A DNA stretch of 64,000 nt from Pteria penguin (taxonomy: Eukaryota; Mollusca; Bivalvia; Pterioida; Pteriidae), in the NCBI GenBank assembly GCA_035048485.1, contig CM068585.1:59027618-59091617 (forward strand). Reading direction: 5' to 3'. Within the stretch, counting starts at the first letter, position 1, and each line of letters opens with the position of its first letter. Position numbers and translations under genes: made by a program. The notes beneath the pieces are model-generated. The model was not told the origin of the DNA. It saw only the letters and a list, made by a program, of their open reading frames with translations, and did not search any database. Of the stretch, positions 1 through 9,200 are shown piece by piece.

Positions 1-30
1 ACAGGGAATTACACTACCTAGATAATAATA

Positions 31-72
31 ATAAAATCTAATAATAATAATAATAATAACAACAACAACAAC

Positions 73-110
<38 letters not shown>

Positions 111-130
111 TTTTCTTCTTCTTCTTATTC

Positions 131-165
<35 letters not shown>

Positions 166-170
166 AATAA
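31..170. repeat. Trinucleotide microsatellite, mixed AAT/AAC/TTA/TTC
   Basis: Runs of AAT and AAC switch to TTA and TTC within 140 bases, so the two halves are roughly complementary and could fold back. No coding signal is seen from the left edge to the first exon at 781, apart from element remnants at about 515-760. Confidence 0.85.
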
Positions 171-596
171 ATAAATAAAATAAAGATAAAGTACAATAAT
201 TAAGAAAAAAAGATTGATACGAAATGCGATGAAATGAAATTAGACCAAATAAACAGATAGAAACATCTACATGTGTATTGAAACAAAAGTATTGTTTTTA
301 TCACAATAGAATGCATGCTTGTATAACCTTGATTTGTAAGCCTTAATTGCTTTAAGTTTATCCAAAATAATGACGGCTAATAAATTGAAAGCACTGATTT
401 TCAAACAATACCTAAGAAAAAGAGAAATTTGGAAGCCCTTGCTTTTAACTAATTTCATAGCAAAATACGTACCAAAGCCTTCCATTGTGATATTTAACTG
501 TTGCCAATACATGTACGGTGGCGAATCCAGCGCCCCTCTTTTCTGGGTGGTCGAGGGGCCAATTTTGTGAAGTTTGACAGGAAATGGGCAAAATAC

Positions 597-796
597 AGGG
601 TTTTGGCAAAATTTTAGGTCACTGTCCGGGGGGGGAGGGCTCAACTCACCCCTAAATCCGCCGCTGATATTAGTCTTTTACTTTTCAGGACTGAATATTT
701 TAGGTCACTGCCGGGAGGGGGGGGGAGGGCTTCCGCTCACCCCTAAATCCGCCACTGATGTAAGTCTTTTACCTTTTCAGGAATGAATATTTTCGT
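597..796 (+). repeat. Tandem duplication containing the nAChR M2-exon splice acceptor
   Basis: A block of about 90 bases is repeated. Each copy has a G-rich tract, then CACCCCTAAATCCGCC (the end of a CAGTGGCGGAT-type element), then a pyrimidine tract ending in TTTTCAGGA and TGAATATTTT. The downstream acceptor (AG at 779-780) opens the M2 exon. The upstream one (AG at 687-688) is followed by a decayed exon start reading Leu-Asn-Ile-Leu instead of Met-Asn-Ile-Phe. Confidence 0.8.
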
Positions 797-2850
797 TGCC
801 TTCTTTGTCCTGTTACTTCTCCTGTCGGAGTCGACACCAAAAGCTGCAGCAACGATCCCTCTGATTGGTAGGATTAATCGTAATACGTCTATTCTTATTG
901 GTGGATCAGATCACATAATATTTCTCTTTGATTGGCTCATGTACATTCTTACTAGATGCAAATCAGTAAAGAAATGTACATGTATATAGGTAGAACAAAT
1001 ACATATAGGTAAAACGTAAGTAAGAGGTGAAACATACATGTACAATATTTATGAAAATATATGCTTTTTGAAATAAATTGTACTGATTGGTATTGTTCTT
1101 GTCACGTACAGACTGTGACAGCGGATAGAACATGTTGATGTACGGATACAGAAGCTTTATTTTGTGTTGAACATATGTAACATTGTAACAAGCACAGAAG
1201 AGCAAAAGTAAAGCAAACAATTTTAAAAATAATACAACAAAATATAATATCACAGATAAGCAAACAAATGAAAGACTATACATGCACATATGATTTGCAG
1301 TATAAAAGGTTATAGAAATCATATCACAAGCACTGATGTTTTGTTTTTAGGAATGCAGTATTACCTAAGCATGGTCGTGTGATCTGTGTTATAGAGGGAT
1401 TACTGAACATATATTTTTATTTTCCAGGTGTATATTACTGCTTAAACATGATCATGATTACGGTATCAACATTCCTGTGCGTCCTAGTGGTCAATCTATC
1501 GTACCACGGAAGCGTCAACAGAGTGCCGTACATCGTCCGTAAGGTAAGGCGTCATTGACTGTGCGCCATGTGTCATGCGTCGTCCGTCCATAAGGTAAGA
1601 CGTCATTGGCTGTGCGCCATGTGTCATCCGTCCGTAAGGTAAAACGTCATTCCTTGTGCGTCATGTGTCATGCGTCGTTCGTCCGCAAGGTAAGGCGTCA
1701 TTGGCTGTGCGTCATGTGTCATGCGTCGTCCGTCCGTAAGATTAGTCGTCATTCGCTGTACCTCATGAGTCATACGTGATGCATCCCGAAATAATTAACA
1801 TTAAATTTACTTTTGTAGTAATAGAGAACAAATACATGCAGATCTTGCCCTTTAGATACTGATTATTATATTTGTCGGTATATTATGTTATGAATATATG
1901 ACATGTCATATAACATGTCGACATAATTTAGAAATGTGAATTATTTAACAGGTTGACATATTTTGTGACGTCATTTTAAAAGACGAAGGTAAGGATGGGG
2001 TTTATATACTTGGATTACGTCACTCCACGGATATTTCATGTACATGGTGACGCCATCTGCCTGATGTATTGCATAGAATTTTTTATCTTTGCAACGGACC
2101 CACCCGTACCTTTGATCTTTTACGTGCCACGCCTACCGTGACATGGGATCTCGGTTTTTACTGTCTCATCCGAATGACAGAACACCGGTGTGCCCAGAGC
2201 GGGAGTCGAACCTGGGTCCTATAGGTCACAAGCTCAGCACCGCATCCACTAGGCCATACCGGCTTATTATTTGTCGGTATATCATGAATATATGACATGT
2301 CATATAACATAAGTTTAGAAATCTGAATTATCTGATAGGTTTACATATTTTCTGACATGTCATTTTAAAAGACGAAAGTGGGGGTGGCGCTTATATATGC
2401 TATTATTAATAATTATAAATAAAAATTCAAAAGGTTGAGATATAATTATTACAGTTGATGCTGGAAATTATAGCCAAGGTGTTATGTGTGAAGAAAGCTT
2501 ATCAGAGAGTCTACAGAGATCAGGGCACTGACTCTAAAAACTCACCACATCAAAAAGAGAACGGCATAGCGATAGAGGATAAAACCAATCTGCTCAGCGG
2601 GGACGAGGTCACGAACGGTAATGTTTATCCGAGTGTTCGATTGTCCAGCTCACTCGAAAGGAACGTCCAAAATATCAAGGACTATTTACAGATGCTGGAC
2701 CAGAAGAGAATTGCCAAGGAGGCCAAGGACCGGATCGCTCTGGAATGGGTCCATGTGGCCCTGGTTCTCGACAGGATATTTTTTTGGACCTATGTAATAT
2801 TCATTGTCATTTCTTGTTTCATAGTTTTCGGAAATGCATTTTCTAATTGA
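781..2850 (+). CDS. Nicotinic acetylcholine receptor-type subunit, C-terminal part (3 exons)
   Basis: Cys-loop ligand-gated channel subunit of the plasma membrane. Exons are 781-867, 1428-1543 and 2455-2850. The junctions are GT-AG and in phase: ATT G|GT across intron 1, and AAG|TTG across intron 2. Exon 1 encodes M2 (NIFVAFFVLLLLLSE, then STPKAAATIPLIG). Exon 2 encodes M3 (YYCLNMIMITVSTFLCVLVV) and the start of the cytoplasmic loop. Exon 3 encodes the rest of a short loop, an amphipathic MA helix (SLERNVQNIKDYLQ) and M4 (DRIFFWTYVIFIVISCFIVF), ending in a stop at 2848-2850. The ligand-binding domain, Cys-loop and M1 lie upstream of the window, so alpha or non-alpha type and ion selectivity cannot be judged. 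The family resemblance is recognised directly. The ligand (acetylcholine) is inferred from the family. The gene symbol is left blank because bivalves have large lineage-specific nAChR expansions. Confidence 0.92.
1530..1780 (+). repeat. 44-51-bp tandem repeat seeded on the nAChR M3-exon splice donor
   Basis: The unit reads roughly CGTCCGTAAG|GTAAGGCGTC plus about 30 more bases. Five copies carry AAG at 1541, 1592, 1636, 1687 and 1738. The first is the real exon end and donor. Three more keep a GTAAG or GTAAA donor-like site, and the last has lost GT. An in-frame TGA follows a few codons into the intron, so use of a later donor would truncate the protein. Confidence 0.85.
1867..2402. repeat. 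Direct repeat of about 140 bp flanking a SINE
   Basis: Positions about 1867-2008 and 2266-2402 share long stretches, including TATGACATGTCATATAACAT and TCATTTTAAAAGACGAA. The SINE at 2010-2264 lies between them. This is far longer than a normal SINE target duplication. All of it is within the last nAChR intron. Confidence 0.75.
2010..2264 (-). mobile_element. SINE family A copy (tRNA-derived)
   Basis: Read on the minus strand it starts AGCCGGTATGGCCTAGTGGA, followed by a B-box-like GGTTCGACTCC. It continues with the family body: a segment matching CGGATGAGACAGTAAAAACC, then CACGTAAAAGATC, then GGTGACGCCATCTGCCTGATG in plus-strand sense. It lies inside an nAChR intron, antisense to the gene. 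Confidence 0.88.
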
Positions 2851-2996
2851 CATGAATTCAATCATTTTTGTAATGATTTTTTTAATATATTACTTGTATC
2901 ATAAAGTTAATTATTTACACTTTCGCTCTCAATACTTTTCTTCTATATGAATTATCTGACTTTGCTAGCTCAATGTTAATGCTTAAAATCGATTAT

Positions 2997-3002
2997 AATA
3001 AA
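2997..3002 (+). terminator. Candidate poly(A) signal of the nAChR gene
   Basis: AATAAA about 147 bases after the receptor stop codon, in AT-rich sequence. It is the first canonical hexamer downstream. Confidence 0.45.
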
Positions 3003-4140
3003 GCTTATTGTCATGTCACATTAATTAACTATATTACGCTTTACATCCAATATAAGAATGAAAGCAGTTCTTTAAAAGGTATACTCGTGTTTCCTTCTGG
3101 ATTGCATATTTCTTTTACTATTTCAAAAGTTAAAAGTTGGTTCTGTATTTTTTCTGAGGATTGACATGGCATTGTTTATCATATCATGTATGCATTTGTA
3201 ATCTAATATTATGTATATTGCCAAAATATGGGGACGTTATAGTCCATGATTTTTATGTTGTCCTAGGAAGTGCCTTCTAATGGTCCACACAGCATTATAT
3301 TTCATTAAGACATGTGTAATATGCCATCATATTGCCCTAGTTGGGGTTAGATAGTCTTCCATGTGAACTACTTGGTTGTTTCAATTTTTTTAGTTCAGTT
3401 CAAGACAGGGTCTTCGAGGTTTATACTTAGACTCTAAACGGCACAGAGTGTTTTTATCAAAATGGGCCAGATTCATGTGTGAAGTGATAAAATATTTCCC
3501 GGTGTGAACTTTTCGTTTTAATACGTTAACATGTTACTTTCGATTTCTACTTATAAGTAGTTAACATGACAATGTAGATAGCGTTTTCTTTTATGTTCGA
3601 ATTGTATGTTGTCTTGCAGCTGGAGTGAGTGGTTATCAACATCTTATTGTGTATTGCTGGTAACACCGTAGATACCCAGTTACTGGCCGTGACATTTGTC
3701 ACGTCGTGGTCGTAAATAATGTCTTTCAATAAATCCCGAGTGAGCGTAATTGGCTAAATATATTTTTAGAAAGCTGATTCTACTTTTAGGAAGCTGATTC
3801 TATTTTTAAATGACATAAATAAATTTGGTTTGGTGCTCATTTATTAATTTCATCTTTGTGAGAATAAAAAATAACATATGTATGTATTTCATGTCTTTTT
3901 ATACACCACTGTCGTCATATCCGATATGATGTAGTACCCCCTCCCCGGGAAGAGTGGTTTTGTAGGAGTCCCCCCAACCCAACTGTAGCTCTTCCCTATT
4001 CTCTTACAATGCACCATTGTCACATGTCAAAGGTCAATGTCACCATAGGAAAGATTAAGATTTATTCTTTGTGTCATTTCATAACTGAAGAATAGAATTT
4101 AAGAATCTTTCAAACGTTGCCTTCCTTTCAACTTATGTAC
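3003..4140. other. Intergenic sequence, no recognised feature
   Basis: AT-rich, unannotated sequence between the nAChR 3' end and a foldback element. No splice-bounded coding signal, SINE or array is seen. Confidence 0.5.
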
Positions 4141-4242
4141 CCATTCGATCTTCTTCGCAAGCCAAGGCTCCGTTTCGTTCTACTGCACTACGTAATGCAG
4201 TAGAACGAAACGGAGCCTTGGCTTGCGAAGATGCCATTCGAT
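4141..4242. mobile_element. Perfect foldback element with 9-bp target duplication
   Basis: Positions 4152-4187 and 4196-4231 are 36-base perfect inverted repeats around an 8-base loop. The element is flanked by exact 9-base direct repeats CCATTCGAT at 4141-4149 and 4234-4242. A 9-base duplication is typical of Mutator-like elements, so this may be a minimal foldback MITE of that kind. It has no coding capacity. Confidence 0.85.
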
Positions 4243-4474
4243 GTGAAACTCCGATTTTCGGTGCTCTTGTTGTCGTTGCCGTGTCAGGCTCGTAACAGAT
4301 TGATCACTGAGTACATATGAGGTATCATCATACTCTGCCACACGTAACGTATAACTACACTTTATTCACCTCTCTTGAGGAAGAGCTTCTGTAAAATATG
4401 AGAAAAACTACTACAAAAACGGGGAAGAACTACTATAAGGAAGGAGGTTCGACTGCATAATAGGCCTTCCCTTA

Positions 4475-4950
4475 GACTGAGTAATCCAGCCTCTTATCGC
4501 CTTCGGTTGGACAATGTCGAACACTCGTAATCCAGCCTCTGGTCGCTCCCATTTCGGCTACGTCGAACACTCGTAATGCAGCCTCTGGTCGCTTTCCAGT
4601 TCGGCTGTGTCGTACACTCGTAATCCAGCCTCTGGTCACTTTCCGGTTCGGCTGTGTCGAACACTCGTAATCCAGCCTCTGGTCACTTTCCGGTTCGGCT
4701 GTGTCGAACACTCGTAATCCAGCCTCTGGTCGCTTTCCAGTTCGGCAATGTCGAACACTCGTAATCCAGCCTCTGGTCGCTTCCCAGTTCGGCTATGTCG
4801 AACACTCGTAATCCAGCCTCTGGTCACTTTCCAGTTCAGCTGTGTCGAACAGTCGTAATCCAGCCTCTGGTCGTTTTCCAGTTTGGCAATATCGAACACT
4901 CGTAATCCAGCCTCTGGTCGTTCCGTTTTCGGTTGTGTCGAACACTCTTT
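4475..4950. repeat. 47-bp minisatellite, about 10 copies
   Basis: The unit contains GTAATCCAGCCTCTGGTC followed by TTCGGCTGTGTCGAACACTC. A single diverged, inverted half-unit lies about 115 bases beyond the array at 5076-5117. Minus-strand open frames of 79-87 codons here come from the repeat itself. The flanking 4951-5817 holds no gene that can be supported. Confidence 0.93.
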
Positions 4951-5817
4951 AAGAATAGGTAAACGGTGAATGGTCCATAAAAATGTGTAGCATATTGATA
5001 GTTGATGACAATGACATAAGATTTTATTTATCTTCGATACACAACTCCATGTTCAGGATTCAGTCTCAGGTAGCACGATGTGGCCGAATCGGCAATGACC
5101 AGAGACTGGATTATTCAATACACCTTTACCCAAGGGGGAGAACTGTTATATAACCCCTCTTTGAGGGGGAGCTGCCATACAATATCGGTTTACCCCTTCT
5201 ACCGAGACGACAATACTGGAGTCATTGAAGAGTTCAGCTTGTAATAAAAAGTACGTGGGTTCGATCGTCGCCAAATCCATGGTTCTCTTTGGATATAAAG
5301 AAGGCGTCTACAGGACCAGAGGTCAGGACGTGCCAACCCAGGCCCGGCTCGGTTATGACCCAAATCCGTCAAAGAAGAGAGAACACTGATAGGTGAAAAA
5401 TATAAAGATATGCGCTAGATATAAATGACATTTGAATGTATAGTTGAACAGAAATCCAACATCAATATTTATCAACCTATTGTATTACTTATGTACTTTT
5501 TTTCTGCTCGGGCTGTTGACATCATAAGTATTGTCTTTTTCCAACTTTCAAAATTTGACAAATTTCAAAGTGAGTACACGACTCAAAATTTGAAAGCTAG
5601 AGAAAGAGAGAGTCATCGCCTATGGCAACATTATAGTGGTGTATACATCCTGTCGATCTTATATCTCAGGGTTCTTCCACCTTAAGACAGTATATGTACA
5701 TTGTCAGGCAGTTTTGCCTATGTACCTACAGGATGGTTAGACTTAGATACTAAGGCTCCTGGTCAGAAAAGACAAGCTAAATGTGTTCCATGGTAATTCA
5801 AACAATTTCCGATAGCT

Positions 5818-5972
5818 ATCAGGCGTGGATCCAGAAATATCGTCTAGAGGGTGTTCACTCCTGCTTTGTGTGTAAAATTACTTATTTTACATCGAAAAAT
5901 TACAAGAAAAGTAACTTTTGCCAATTCTCAGGGTGGGTCCAGATTCGCGGTCCACTCCTCTGGTTATAGCCC
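5818..5972. mobile_element. MITE copy, CAGGCGCGGATCCAGA-type family (diverged)
   Basis: It begins CAGGCGTGGATCCAGAAA and has the family body (TAAAATTACTTATTTTACAT, then CAGGGTGGGTCCAGATTCGC). It ends GGTCCACTCCTCTGG. It is shorter than the intact copy at 42645-42847. Confidence 0.65.
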
Positions 5973-6057
5973 AAAATATTACTCTACTCAGGAACAAAAA
6001 CAGATTTACCATACATTGATAGTGAAGAATATACGGGGGCAGCTTTATGTCTGCAAT

Positions 6058-6063
6058 TTTATT
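6058..6063 (-). terminator. Candidate poly(A) signal of the lipocalin gene
   Basis: AATAAA on the minus strand, about 156 bases past the lipocalin stop codon. Confidence 0.5.
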
Positions 6064-6218
6064 GAAAATACAAAAATAAAAACACCAAGGATTTCATATG
6101 ATACACGATTTTCAGCAATAACTGTCATTATACGTGTACAATAGGCACATTTTTCTTTGGCACCTCTGCATAGTTTTCGTTCCATTCAAATAATCAAGGA
6201 ATGGAAGTCTTCCATTAT

Positions 6219-9200
6219 CTACTTTTCTTCGCATCCGGTTTGGTCCGTTCGGCGTAGTTTCCCGACATTTATACCGTTTCTGTTTAACATGTCATAAATG
6301 TTTTGTTTCACGTCGGCAGACAAGTCGTCACGTGTTCTTGTCAAAATCCATGTGACTTCTATGAAATAAGAAAAAGCAACGTTTACAAATTTTGTTTCAC
6401 TTCAAAGATAAATAATAAAGTCAAATCAAATTACTACCAGAGGGTAAATTTATGAAAATATCTTAATAGAATGCACACATTTGATTGTTGTGTACGGAGA
6501 ATCACGTGACTCACCCGTACTGAATAACAAAAAGCTGCTTGCTTTAGTACAGAAGAAATGTTCCGAATGTCACTGAGCTGATAAGCTGAGTAAAGTTCAT
6601 AAGCTGCTTCGAGTATTATGAACCTGATTGATTGAGTATCAGCATCATGTGATGCACGTGCTTTGAGTGACACAAAGGTAACTGGTTGAGGGCATAGTCA
6701 CGTTACTAACTAGTTCTGAGTGCCTCGAAGCTGATTGGTAGAATACACAGTCACGTTACTTAAATAGTTTTACTGGCATATAATGAAGACTGGTTGAGAA
6801 GAATCATGTGACTTCACTTCTTTGAGTAACATTGACTGGGTGAGTACAGATTACACGTGGTAACTGCTTTCAAAATTATGACACTGACTGGTTGAGTACA
6901 AATTCACGTGACTTACCTGCTTCGACAAGTATGAAGTTGACTGGCTGTGTACAGAATCACGTGATTTACCTGCTTTGACAGGTATGAAGCTGACTAGTTG
7001 AGTACAGAATCACGTGACTTAAATACTTTAAAAGGTATGAAGCTGACAGTTGTTTGAGCACATGAGTATACCACAGAGTAAAGCTGACTGAATACAGAGT
7101 CATGTGACGTACCTGCTTTGACAGGTATGAAGCTGACTGGTTAAGTACAGAATCACGTGACTTACCTGCTTTGACAGATATGAAGCTGACTGGTTGAGTA
7201 CAGAATCAAGTGACTTACCTGCTTTGACTGGTATGAAGCTGACTGTTTGAGTACAGAATCACGTGACTTACCTGCTTTGACAGGTATGAAGCTGACTGGT
7301 TGAGTACATGAGTATACCACAGAGTATTGGTCATAGTCTGTATCCAGGATCCAATAAGGGCCAGGTGGTGCAACTATAGAAATATACCACTGATATCATA
7401 ATAAAATCTCTGCAAAGATGATATTGTAGAATACCATACCATCACAGAGGATTTAAAGCATTATATTATATTATATTATATTATATTATATTATATTATA
7501 TTATATTATATTATATTATATTATATTATATTATATTATATTATATTATATTATATTATATTATATTATATTATATTATATCATATCATATTATATTATA
7601 TTATATTATATTATATCAAATATTTATCACTTACATCGAGAGAACCTGACTTCAAGTTTGGATGGTTGGGATGAATCAGGAATGGTAGCCACGCCCTCCA
7701 CTGACGACCTAGTTCCTGTCCTAAAATCAACATGGATTTAACTAAATATCATATATCAAAGCCAAAACATTACATACATCAGGGGCCGTTTTCATTAGAA
7801 TGTTTAAATGTAATAACATCTCTCATATCGAAAATATTCTGTGTTTGCAAAGTGTACTTTACCAAGGTAACTGATTCACTAGAAATATAGTTCAGTAAGA
7901 ATAGACTTCTACATCTAAAGCAAAATACCGAGGCCTGTTAGACACTCGGATTGGGGGGAGGGGGTAGGGTGATACTTCAGGTCCGTCAGACACGGAGGCG
8001 GGGAGGCATATGAATTTCGTCCCAAAAGGTCTGTATTTCGTTATATAAATCCCAAATGGTCTGCTTTGAAGTGCTATACCCCGCTGACCAATGAAATATT
8101 TGAGTTGTTATTATTATTTCGTGATAACATGACAACATATTCAGAGATATTATCGTCATTTCGTGATAACATGACAACATATTGCGAATTATTATCATTA
8201 TTTCGTGATAACATGACAACATATTGAGAGTTATTTTCCTCATTTCGTGATAACATGACAACATATTGAGAGTTATTTTCCTCATTTCGTGATAACTTGA
8301 CAGCATATTGAGAGTTATTTTCCTCATTTCGTGATAACATGACAACATATTGAGAGATATCCTCATTTCATGATAACATGACAACAAATACTATTCGATA
8401 TGATATTAAATATAGAAATTCCAATAATTACAATTTATACTGTCCGGAATTGATGACCTTGACTGTTCCGTCTCCGTTCAGAGTGTAGTTTGCCTGGGAA
8501 CATTTCAACAAAACTTCCGGTATGAAGAAAAATCTCTCCAGCTCAAACCATTTTCCCATGTACTGAAAAGATAAATAAATTATATACATTTATATGACAT
8601 TGTACGGGACTGTTTATATATACCACACAGACTTCAAGGCTTACAGGGAATGTTGTATATCGTATACTTGAAAGATGTCGCACGTTTTGGAAGTCGTGTC
8701 AAACTGATGCCATACTTTTTCCATAAAAGTAAATTTAGAACCAAAAGTCGGCCAAACGTTACAAAAGTCAGACTTGTTCCATAGCTTACTATAAGAAAGT
8801 TTGTCTACTTTCAGTCAGACTATTTAACTGTGTCCTTGAAAAACTTTTAACTTGTTTTGAGACGGGGGACTGACAGACATACAGACGGACAAGCATATCC
8901 CTCCCGCTTTACCGGGGTTGGGACTGATTATCATAGGCATAGTCCCTGTATCTCAGAAATGGTGCAATATTTGCCAGTCATTGTGCAATGTTTCCCAGTC
9001 CAAATAATATAACATCAAAGAAACTAGGTCAAACGTCCTGGCATTATTGGAAAGCTTTGGTCTGAAGGAACCTATGTGTGTAGTATTATGTTTATACTCC
9101 GTTTAGTTGTTAAGATTTTGCTGCAACCAGAAACTTAACCAAAATGTATCCAACATGGATGGCCCCTTTTCGGAAATTCATTGGCGTGGGGAACCTCTAA

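Noticed and set aside
1544..1741. Alternative in-frame extension of the nAChR M3 exon
   Set aside because: A TGA follows within five codons of the first donor, so later donors cannot give a full-length receptor.
4152..4231. Rho-independent terminator or microRNA hairpin
   Set aside because: Perfect arms with flanking 9-base duplications fit a mobile foldback element better. Bacterial terminators do not apply here.
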